Origin: Chloroflexota bacterium
GTDB taxonomy: Bacteria; Chloroflexota; Anaerolineae; Promineifilales; Promineifilaceae
Direction of reading: 5' to 3'
DNA: 6,385 nucleotides
Assembly (NCBI GenBank): GCA_008501785.1
Contig: QQUD01000888.1
Span: forward strand, 1 to 6,385
Positions 1-5,444 of the stretch are shown here, piece by piece. The position numbers and the translations under genes are program-made. The notes below the pieces were generated by a model. The model did no database searches and was not told the DNA's origin. It saw only the letters and a list, made by a program, of their open reading frames with translations. Each line of letters begins with the position of its first letter. Position 1 is the stretch's first letter.

Positions 1-1
1 C

Positions 2-1303
2 CTGTTCATGGGGCCTCTCAACTTCATGACCGCCCCCGAACGCACTTACCTGGGTCAAATGCAAACACTCGACCTCGAAGATGAATCAATTGAACAATTT
101 GGCGTCAATTCACTCTTCGATTTACAAAAAACACAGGTACTCGACGCCTTCGCCTGCATCATGTGTAATCGCTGCCAGGAAGTATGCCCAGCGTACACCA
201 CAGGCAAAGAGCTGTCACCAGCCATGTTAGAAGTCAACAAACGCTACTACATGAAAGAAAACATGATGGAATTGGCAGCTAATGGTGAATCAGACCCGAT
301 TCCAATGCTCGATTACGCCATCAGCGAAAGCGCTATCTGGGCTTGTACGGCCTGCGGTCACTGCATTGATGTGTGTCCAGTAGGCAACACCCCCATGCTC
401 GACATCTTAGACATGCGGCGTGATTTAGCGATGATGAACAGCCAATTTCCCGACCAACTCAAAGGCGCATTTGTGGGCATGGAACGCTCTGGCAACCCGT
501 GGCAATCACCCGATAGCCGCATGGCTTGGGCCGAACTACTCGCCTTCAACGTACCCATGGTCGATGAAAACCCCGATTTCGAAACGCTGCTTTGGGTAGG
601 CTGCGCTGGCGCATTTAATCCAGACGCACAGGAAGTAACCCGCGCCGTTGCCACCATTTTGCACGAGGCTGGCATCAACTTTGCTGTTTTGGGTGAAAGC
701 GAAGTGTGTACAGGTGACTCAGCACGTCGGGCAGGGCGTGAAGATATTTATTACGAACTGGCGCTAACCAATATTGACACACTCAACGCCGCCGGCGTTG
801 ATAAAAAGCGCATTGTCACAAGCTGTCCGCACTGTTTCACAGCGCTGGGCAAAGAGTACGGTGATTTGGGTGGTCACTATGATGTGTTCCATCACACGCA
901 GCTCATTGCTGACCTGGTAGGACGTGGTAAGTTAAAGCTCAATGGCAACAAACTAGAAAAAGTTACCTTCCATGATCCGTGTTATCTGGGTCGTCACAAT
1001 GGCATTGTGGCAGAACCTCGTGACGCGCTTGCAAAGGCTGGCGTTACATTGCTGGAAATGGATCGCACCAAGACGGATTCCTTCTGCTGTGGTGCGGGTG
1101 GGGCGCAATATTGGAAAGAAGAAGAACATGGCAGCGAAGCTGTAAGCATTAATCGCTTTGAAGAAGCTCAAAAAACCGGTGCTGAAACAGTCGCTGTCGG
1201 CTGTCCCTTCTGCGCGACGATGATGATTGATGCCAACCGTGAAAAAGGCGAACCAATGGCCGTCAAAGATGTAGCACAGCTCGTCGTTGAAGCCATGAAT
1301 TAG
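2..1303 (+). CDS. Iron-sulfur oxidoreductase subunit, two 4Fe-4S sites plus two CCG domains (heterodisulfide-reductase D/GlpC-like), 5'-partial
   Basis: Probable electron-transfer subunit that passes electrons between a quinone or membrane partner and a soluble redox partner; the exact substrate cannot be read from the sequence. The frame is open to the left edge. The first ATG (position 8) sits inside sequence that looks like the cytoplasmic exit of an N-terminal membrane domain, so the true start is probably upstream. Numbering from that ATG: ferredoxin-type motifs CxxCxxCxxxCP at C50/53/56/60 and C113/116/119/123; first CCG domain with C199, C234 and C273-P-H-C276; second CCG domain with C325, C360-C361 and C399-P-F-C402. 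The first CCG domain has one Cys (VCTGD) where the second has CCG, so only the second is a complete site by sequence; such asymmetry is, as I recall, common in this family. A 173-base gap with two hairpins separates it from the next gene, so it is probably the end of its own operon. Family assignment is firm, physiological role is inference. Confidence 0.9.
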   Translation: MFMGPLNFMTAPERTYLGQMQTLDLEDESIEQFGVNSLFDLQKTQVLDAFACIMCNRCQEVCPAYTTGKELSPAMLEVNKRYYMKENMMELAANGESDPIPMLDYAISESAIWACTACGHCIDVCPVGNTPMLDILDMRRDLAMMNSQFPDQLKGAFVGMERSGNPWQSPDSRMAWAELLAFNVPMVDENPDFETLLWVGCAGAFNPDAQEVTRAVATILHEAGINFAVLGESEVCTGDSARRAGREDIYYELALTNIDTLNAAGVDKKRIVTSCPHCFTALGKEYGDLGGHYDVFHHTQLIADLVGRGKLKLNGNKLEKVTFHDPCYLGRHNGIVAEPRDALAKAGVTLLEMDRTKTDSFCCGAGGAQYWKEEEHGSEAVSINRFEEAQKTGAETVAVGCPFCATMMIDANREKGEPMAVKDVAQLVVEAMN

Positions 1304-1311
1304 CATTGCCC

Positions 1312-1373
1312 ATCTTCTCGGAAGCTTTGAACAATTGTTTTTAATAGAGGTTTCCATGAGCTTCCGGGAAGAT
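1312..1373. repeat. Inverted repeat, 15-bp stem, 32-nt loop, just after the Fe-S gene
   Basis: The arms at 1312-1326 (ATCTTCTCGGAAGCT) and 1359-1373 (AGCTTCCGGGAAGAT) pair over 15 positions with a single G-U wobble. The loop holds a perfect AACAATTGTT palindrome (1330-1339). It begins 9 bases after the stop codon, which is where a 3'-end structure would be expected, but it is followed only by TTTAT rather than a proper T run. It could be an mRNA 3'-stabilising hairpin, a weak terminator, or a mobile repeat. Confidence 0.55.
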
Positions 1374-1387
1374 TTATAGCAACTAAG

Positions 1388-1416
1388 TTGGTGACAGTTT
1401 AAGAAAACGATATACT
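1388..1416 (+). promoter_or_regulatory. Possible sigma-70-type promoter for the lipoprotein gene
   Basis: The hexamer TATACT (1411-1416) matches the -10 consensus at five of six positions. It lies 17 bases after TTGGTG (1388-1393), a weak -35 matching three of six. Transcription would begin near 1422-1424, inside the terminator-type hairpin at 1419-1447. Suggestive only. Confidence 0.25.
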
Positions 1417-1418
1417 AT

Positions 1419-1456
1419 CGGGCGGATTTTAAACATTAATCCGTCCGTTTTTATTT
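1419..1456 (+). terminator. Rho-independent terminator-type hairpin
   Basis: CGGGCGGAT (1419-1427) pairs with ATCCGTCCG (1439-1447) as a 9-bp GC-rich stem with one G-U pair and an 11-nt loop. It is followed directly by TTTTTATTT (1448-1456). This is a good intrinsic terminator, most simply ending the upstream Fe-S operon. It lies only about 20 bases before the start of the next gene and immediately downstream of a possible -10 box, so a role in the 5' leader of the lipoprotein mRNA is an alternative. Confidence 0.65.
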
Positions 1457-1476
1457 CGCAAAAGGAGTCATTCACC

Positions 1477-2118
1477 ATGACACCGAAGCAAAAGCTTCAA
1501 TCAATTGCATTCATATTAATTTTTGTTTTTTTGATGGCTGCCTGTTCAGGCAGAACTGAGCCATTTACTGAAACATTTGATGATGTTGGAAATTGGCGTG
1601 TTGCCAGTGACAGTAATGTTTCCGGTGAAGTTGTGAATGGTGTATATGACTTTCACGTCTTTGCCAGTAATTTTCCATTTTGGACAACGGCTGGTCTTGA
1701 GTTTGAAGATGGCAATTATGAGGTGGAAGCCACACAGATTAGCGGTCCCGTTGACAATGGTTACGGCATGATTTTTCGTGTAGATGACGAAAATGATGAT
1801 TTTTATAGTTTCCAGATTAGTGGAGACGGGTATGTGTGGATTGGCCTTTACAAAAATGGTGGCAAAGAAGAGGCAGAACCCATTGTTGACGAATGGTGGT
1901 TTGCGTCTGAAGCTGTGAACCAGGGCCTCAATGTGCAAAATCGGCTGCGTGTGCAGGCTGAAGGTGCTAATCTCATTTTTTACGTAAATGATCAAGAAGT
2001 AGGCCGTGTCACTGAGAATACGCTCCCACGTGGTGACATTGGCCTGATGGTGCGGACGCTCGGTATTGGCGACGTAAACGTACAGTTTGATAATTTCTCA
2101 GTAACACCTATTGAATAA
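1477..2118 (+). CDS. Small secreted lipoprotein with predicted beta-sandwich (DUF1080/concanavalin-like) body
   Basis: 213 residues, function unknown. Residues 1-23 form a lipoprotein signal peptide: a K-containing N-terminus (K4, K6), a hydrophobic stretch I10-L19, and a lipobox LMAAC with C23 as the acylated residue, so the mature protein should be anchored on the outer face of the membrane. The rest (about 28-213) is rich in short alternating strands and aromatic residues, with features such as FTETFDD, GYGMIFRVDDENDDFYSFQI, NRLRVQAEG and DIGLMVRT. This pattern resembles the jelly-roll domain of 3-keto-disaccharide hydrolase/DUF1080 and LamG-like carbohydrate-binding proteins; I see no certain catalytic residues, so binding is as likely as hydrolysis. 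The start is supported by AAAGGAG (1461-1467), nine bases before the ATG. The last two codons and stop fall inside copy A of the downstream duplicated module. No neighbour clarifies its job. Confidence 0.85.
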   Translation: MTPKQKLQSIAFILIFVFLMAACSGRTEPFTETFDDVGNWRVASDSNVSGEVVNGVYDFHVFASNFPFWTTAGLEFEDGNYEVEATQISGPVDNGYGMIFRVDDENDDFYSFQISGDGYVWIGLYKNGGKEEAEPIVDEWWFASEAVNQGLNVQNRLRVQAEGANLIFYVNDQEVGRVTENTLPRGDIGLMVRTLGIGDVNVQFDNFSVTPIE

Positions 2119-2318
2119 ACCGTTGCTGAGACATCACACCCAAAACATTACAAACCCTTTAGAACAGTTAATAATTGCGGTAAGATTACCTAGATAAGCT
2201 TTGTCTTGTAGACAACAATTGTGCTGTGCCATTTATTCCCACAAATGATGTTTGGTATCGGTACAAAACCAACGAACGATATCCCACAATTTCATAAACG
2301 TTAGGAGACTTTTGATCC

Positions 2319-2348
2319 ATGACCCACTCACGATTTACTGAACTGTAA
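2319..2348 (+). other. Nine-codon mini-ORF in copy A, possible leader or decoy start
   Basis: AGGAGA (2303-2308) is followed after ten bases by ATG and nine codons (MTHSRFTEL) before TAA. The counterpart in copy B has the same ribosome-site sequence, same spacing, same length and same stop. Substitutions between the two copies inside the frame do not favour third codon positions, so the peptide itself does not look selected; translation initiation or the DNA/RNA sequence may be what is kept. Confidence 0.25.
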
Positions 2349-2378
2349 TTTCATTCAATTTGCTTGCATATATATCTG

Positions 2379-2399
2379 CCAAGACCCTGCGGGTTTTGG
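2379..2399 (+). repeat. Compact hairpin, 9-bp stem, in copy A
   Basis: CCAAGACCC and GGGTTTTGG pair over nine positions (one G-U) around a TGC loop. The same hairpin recurs at 2804-2824 in copy B with loop TAA, so the stem is preserved while the loop differs in two of three bases. There is no T run after it, so it is a poor intrinsic terminator. Confidence 0.6.
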
Positions 2400-2422
2400 T
2401 AGACTTTGCCCCTTCTCTATAG

Positions 2423-2484
2423 GTGTAAGCTGCTTTGGTACCCATCTGTTTAATGCAGTGGGGAAAACCACAGCGGCCTTACAC
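2423..2484. repeat. 62-nt imperfect hairpin between the two module copies
   Basis: GTGTAAG (2423-2429) pairs with CTTACAC (2478-2484). Inside, CTGCT pairs with AGCGG after a one-base bulge, TGG pairs with CCA, CCCA with TGGG, and CTG with CAG, closing on a 7-nt loop. The stem thus has several helices broken by bulges and internal loops. It lies in sequence present only between copies A and B. It could be a small structured RNA, a degenerate miniature element, or chance; there is no coding explanation. Confidence 0.4.
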
Positions 2485-2494
2485 AACGTAGAGT

Positions 2495-2538
2495 AGGATA
2501 GACAATTGTTTTGGTCTGTCCTTTCAATATTTATTGAA
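2495..2538 (+). terminator. Weak terminator-like hairpin followed by an AT-rich palindrome
   Basis: AGGATAGAC (2495-2503) pairs with GTCTGTCCT (2514-2522) over nine positions with one G-U, loop 10 nt. It is followed by TTCAATATT, which itself is half of a TTCAATA/TATTGAA palindrome (2523-2538). The T run is interrupted, so termination is possible but not compelling. It sits just before copy B and could end any transcript read through from the lipoprotein gene. Confidence 0.35.
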
Positions 2539-2842
2539 TAAATTATTGCTGAGACTTTACATCCAAAACAATGCAAATCCTTTCGAACAATTAATAATTG
2601 CAGTAAGATTGTCCAGGTAGACTTTGTAAAGTAGACAAAATTATTGTGCTGCGCTAATTATTCCCACAAATAACGGTTGGCGAAGTCACGAAAACAACGA
2701 ACGAAAACCCACAATTTCATAAATGTTAGGAGACCCCTGAACCATGACCTGCTTACTCTTTACTGATCCGTAATTTCATTCAATTTGCTTGCATATTCAT
2801 TTACCAAGACCCTAAGGGTTTTGGTGTATTTGGCTCCTTTGG
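2533..2842. repeat. Duplicated ~300-base module, copy B
   Basis: Second copy of the module at 2110-2417, beginning with the same ATTGAATAAA. Here that sequence is not part of any gene, and the bases before it do not resemble the lipoprotein gene beyond chance, so the homology boundary is sharp. Best-kept blocks are 2708-2734 and 2770-2796. The copy ends about 60 bases before the E1 start codon, so it lies in the probable regulatory region of the E1-E2 operon. Confidence 0.8.
2744..2773 (+). other. Nine-codon mini-ORF in copy B, possible leader or decoy start
   Basis: AGGAGA (2728-2733), ten bases, then ATG and nine codons (MTCLLFTDP) to TAA. It contains two Leu codons (TTA, CTC), too few for a convincing branched-chain amino acid attenuator. 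If transcribed it would be translated upstream of the E1 gene and ahead of the 2804-2824 hairpin. Only the parallel with copy A makes it worth recording. Confidence 0.25.
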
Positions 2843-2867
2843 TTTTGTGTTTAAACCCTTAGGGTCT
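2804..2867. repeat. CCCTAAGGG palindromes as a 15-bp inverted pair upstream of E1
   Basis: The left element (2804-2824) is itself a hairpin, CCAAGACCC-TAA-GGGTTTTGG. Its core AGACCCTAAGGGTTT (2807-2821) recurs as an exact reverse complement at 2853-2867, separated by 31 bases. Either each element folds alone or the two pair with each other, giving alternative structures. The right element falls within the spacer of the proposed E1 promoter. Confidence 0.65.
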
Positions 2868-2878
2868 GTCTGTCTAAT
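2850..2878 (+). promoter_or_regulatory. Possible sigma-70-type promoter for the E1-E2 operon
   Basis: TTTAAA (2850-2855, four of six to the -35 consensus) and TCTAAT (2873-2878, five of six to the -10 consensus) are 17 bases apart. Transcription would start near 2885, leaving a leader of about 20 bases that contains the GGAG ribosome site. The spacer contains the CCCTTAGGG palindrome, so a protein binding that palindrome would occlude the promoter. Confidence 0.35.
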
Positions 2879-2905
2879 AGCTAGAAAAACCGGAGATATG
2901 CATCT

Positions 2906-5356
2906 ATGTTGAATGTGATTAAAGAAGATCAATCAACCGAAAACGAAACAATAACAACAATAAAAGATAACAATATTTATATCAGCAGCAGTGAAATATT
3001 GCGTGATTACAGCCTTGTTGTACGAAGTCGTCATGCCAGCCTTGTTGGACGGCGAGAAGTGTTGAGCGGTAAAGCAAAATTTGGCATTTTTGGCGATGGT
3101 AAAGAGGTTGCTCAAATCGGGATGGCGAAAGCGTTTCGAAAAGGTGATTTTCGAGCTGGATACTATCGCGACCAGACATTTATGATGGCGATTGGCGCAT
3201 TAACATCGCAGCAGTTGTTTGCGCAATTGTATGCTCATGCCGATGAAACGGCCGATCCACACTCTGCCGGTCGGCAAATGAATGCCCACTTTTCGACGCG
3301 CAGCTTGAATGGTGATGGCACTTGGAAAGATTTGACGCAGCAGTTTAATTCTGCGCCTGACTTGTCGCCAACGGCTGGGCAAATGCCGAAATTGGTGGGG
3401 CTGGGGTATGCGTCTCGCTTGTATCGTGAATTGGAGGAGCTGCACCAATTTACTACCTTCTCTCACAATGGGGATGAGGTTGCATTTGGTACGATTGGGA
3501 ATGCGAGCTGTGCTGAAGGTCACTTTTGGGAGTCGCTGAACGCGATTGGTGTGCTCAACACCCCTGTCGTGATGTCGATTTGGGATGATGGTTATGGTAT
3601 TTCAGTTCCGAATGATCAACAGATCACGAAGGGAAGTATTTCGGAGTTGTTAAAGGGGTTTGAACGGGGAAACGGCCGTTCTGGTTTCCACATCTACACT
3701 ATCAAAGGATGGGATTATCCTGCCTTGATCGAAACCTACCTCAAAGCCGCCAAAATTGCCCGTGAACAGCACATTCCGGCCATTGTACATGTGGTTGAGA
3801 TGACACAGCCACAGGGGCATTCTACATCTGGCAGTCATGAGCGATATAAAAGCGAACAGCGATTGGCCTGGGAAGAAGAATACGACTGCATTCGAAAAAT
3901 GCGTGAATGGATTATCGAGCAGCGCATTGCCAAATCGGGTGAGTTAGACCAAATAGAACGCAATGCAAGCAAACAGATTGAACACATGCGTGAGAGAGCC
4001 TGGAAAGCGTATACCTTGCCCGTGTATAGAGAGCGACAAGAAGTTGCGCAAATGATTGAGAAACTTGAACAAAATTCGATCAATCACGAATTATTAACTG
4101 GAATCCGGCGAAAGCTGCTGAGACGCAACACACCCTCACGTAAGGAAATTGCGGAAGCGATTCGCGATACGCTAATCACCACCAGATATGAAGATTTTCC
4201 GGTGCAGCAGCAGCTTGTTGCGTGGAAAAACAATTTCGAAACGGAAAATCATGAGCGGTACAGCAAATATTTGTATAGTCATTCCACAGAATCTGCCTTG
4301 AATGTGGCAGAAGTGCAGGCTGTTTATGAAGAAAATGCACCTAAATTGCGTGGATTTGAGATTTTGAACCATGGTTTTGATGCCATCTTTGCCCGTGATC
4401 CACGTGTCGTGGCGTTTGGTGAGGATTTGGGTAAGTTGGGCGGAGTGAATCAAGCAATGGCTGGATTGCAGGTCAAATATGGCGAATTGCGCGTTTCGGA
4501 CACTGGTATTCGTGAAGCCACAATTTTAGGTCAGGCGATTGGGTTGGCGCTGCGTGGGTTACGGCCAATTGCCGAAATTCAATACCTGGATTACGTGCTG
4601 TATGCGATTCAAACGATGTCGGATGATTTGGCGACGCTGCACTGGCGGTCTGCAGGTGGGCAAAAAGCGCCAGTAATTATTCGTACACGTGGCCACCGGC
4701 TTGAAGGGATTTGGCACGCGGGTTCACCCATGTCTAGCATCATCAATTTGGTACGCGGGATGCATGTGCTTGTGCCGCGCAATATGACACAGGCGGTTGG
4801 TTTTTATAACACGTTGCTAAACAGCGATGAACCGGGCTTGATAATTGAGGTGCTAAATGGATACAGGCTGCGTGAACGGCTACCGTCCAATTTGAGTGAT
4901 TTCACAATTCCGCTGGGGGTGCCGGAAGTGGTTCGGTTTGGGGAAGATGTGACGGTGGTAACGTATGGCGCATCGGTTCAGGTTGCAATGGAAGCGGCTG
5001 CATTGTTAGCTAATGTGGGAATTGATGTGGAGGTGGTTGATGTGCGGTCGCTGCTGCCGTTTGATAGAAACGGCCGTATTCTCCAATCCCTCAAAAAAAC
5101 AAGCCGCATCGTGTTTCTAGACGAAGATGTTCCAGGTGGCGCGACTGCATTCATGATGCAGGAAGTGATTGAGAAACAAGGTGGCTTCCACTGGCTCGAT
5201 TCAGAACCGCGCACGTTGGCTGCTAAAGAGCATAGGCCATCCTATGGGTCCGATGGAGGTTATTTCTCTAAACCAAGCGTTGAGCAGCTTTTTGAGCTTG
5301 TGTACGAAATGATGAATGAGGTTGATCCAACAACTTTTCCGATTTTTTATAAATAG
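2906..5356 (+). CDS. 2-oxoacid dehydrogenase E1, alpha and beta subunits fused (probably branched-chain type)
   Basis: Thiamine-diphosphate enzyme that decarboxylates a 2-oxoacid and transfers the acyl group to lipoyl-E2. 816 residues, about the sum of separate alpha and beta chains plus a linker, and typical of fused E1 proteins. The alpha half (about 30-375) has YYRDQT at 86-91, GRQMNAHFS at 122-130, the cofactor region G198-N-A-S-C-A-E-G205 followed by W226-D-D-G-Y-G231, and GHSTSGSHERY at 304-314, like the E1-alpha phosphorylation loop. A charged, largely helical linker covers about 375-470. The beta half (about 480-816) has AFGEDLGKLGGVNQ near 503, SDTGIREATILGQ with E537 as the likely thiazolium-activating Glu, GHRLEGIWHAGSP near 596-608, and a transketolase C-terminal domain from about 680. 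The start is supported by GGAG (2892-2895), ten bases upstream; an ATG at 2898 is too close to it and stops after four codons. E2 follows 88 bases downstream. Substrate choice (branched-chain versus pyruvate) is inferred from family resemblance. Confidence 0.92.
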   Translation: MLNVIKEDQSTENETITTIKDNNIYISSSEILRDYSLVVRSRHASLVGRREVLSGKAKFGIFGDGKEVAQIGMAKAFRKGDFRAGYYRDQTFMMAIGALTSQQLFAQLYAHADETADPHSAGRQMNAHFSTRSLNGDGTWKDLTQQFNSAPDLSPTAGQMPKLVGLGYASRLYRELEELHQFTTFSHNGDEVAFGTIGNASCAEGHFWESLNAIGVLNTPVVMSIWDDGYGISVPNDQQITKGSISELLKGFERGNGRSGFHIYTIKGWDYPALIETYLKAAKIAREQHIPAIVHVVEMTQPQGHSTSGSHERYKSEQRLAWEEEYDCIRKMREWIIEQRIAKSGELDQIERNASKQIEHMRERAWKAYTLPVYRERQEVAQMIEKLEQNSINHELLTGIRRKLLRRNTPSRKEIAEAIRDTLITTRYEDFPVQQQLVAWKNNFETENHERYSKYLYSHSTESALNVAEVQAVYEENAPKLRGFEILNHGFDAIFARDPRVVAFGEDLGKLGGVNQAMAGLQVKYGELRVSDTGIREATILGQAIGLALRGLRPIAEIQYLDYVLYAIQTMSDDLATLHWRSAGGQKAPVIIRTRGHRLEGIWHAGSPMSSIINLVRGMHVLVPRNMTQAVGFYNTLLNSDEPGLIIEVLNGYRLRERLPSNLSDFTIPLGVPEVVRFGEDVTVVTYGASVQVAMEAAALLANVGIDVEVVDVRSLLPFDRNGRILQSLKKTSRIVFLDEDVPGGATAFMMQEVIEKQGGFHWLDSEPRTLAAKEHRPSYGSDGGYFSKPSVEQLFELVYEMMNEVDPTTFPIFYK
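3669..3679. repeat. GAAACGGCCGT motif, site 1
   Basis: Eleven-base motif centred on the palindrome ACGGCCGT, in the alpha half of E1, encoding the G-N-G-R region near residue 256. One of four occurrences in the window; a near match (AAACGGCCGA) lies at 3246-3255. Confidence 0.6.
5067..5077. repeat. GAAACGGCCGT motif, site 2
   Basis: Same motif in the beta half of E1, encoding N-G-R at 722-724. With its flanks it shares the 15-mer AGAAACGGCCGTATT (5066-5080) with site 4. Confidence 0.6.
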
Positions 5357-5359
5357 TGT

Positions 5360-5427
5360 GTCAGCTAGTCAGCTAGTCAGCATTTCAGCTTCTGAGCTGA
5401 TTAGCTGACTAGCTGACTGGCTGATTG
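5360..5427. repeat. Octamer-built inverted repeat between E1 and E2
   Basis: Four octamers of the form KTCAGCWW (5360-5391), a 4-base centre CTGA, then four octamers of the inverted form GCTGAYTR (5396-5427). The best pairing, 5360-5381 with 5396-5417, gives a 22-bp stem with one G-U and a 14-nt loop; other registers also pair because of the period. It fills most of the 88-base gap and ends five bases before the E2 ribosome site. No T run follows, so it is not a standard terminator. It could set the E1/E2 ratio through RNA processing or stability, or simply be an inserted repeat. Confidence 0.8.
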
Positions 5428-5444
5428 CTTCCAAGGGAGTAAAA

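Larger units (their letters stand above)
2110..2417. repeat. Duplicated ~300-base module, copy A
   Basis: Aligns with copy B (2533-2842) at roughly 75-80% identity by eye, offset 423-425 bases. It begins with ATTGAATAAA, which contains the last two codons and stop of the lipoprotein gene. Strongest conservation: 2283-2309 (26 of 27 bases the same, ending in a Shine-Dalgarno-like GTTAGGAGAC) and 2345-2371 (27 of 27). It ends in a hairpin (2379-2399) and a weakly matching tail. No long open frame runs through it and no terminal inverted repeats are evident. Confidence 0.8.

Noticed and set aside
953..1357. Minus-strand open frame of 134 codons over the end of the Fe-S gene
   Set aside because: It lies antisense to the conserved CCG-domain coding sequence, shows no recognisable motif, and its open length is explained by the sense codon pattern.
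1356..1379. Seven-codon ORF with an AGAGG ribosome-like site, in the right arm of the inverted repeat
   Set aside because: Too short to assess and without a second copy; its bases are explained by the 15-bp inverted repeat.
1546..1995. Minus-strand open frame of 149 codons over the lipoprotein gene
   Set aside because: Antisense to a gene with a good ribosome site and lipobox; its composition looks like a shadow frame.
2355..2576. Minus-strand open frame of 73 codons in the long intergenic region
   Set aside because: It crosses from copy A through the unique spacer into copy B, has no convincing ribosome site or family resemblance, and is not preserved as a frame in the other copy.
2119..2905. 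tRNA, known riboswitch or transposase remnant in the long gap
   Set aside because: I found no cloverleaf, no riboswitch core I recognise, and no frame with transposase motifs on either strand.
5360..5427. Intrinsic terminator between E1 and E2
   Set aside because: The stem is strong but no T run follows and E2 begins at once; E1 and E2 normally share a transcript.
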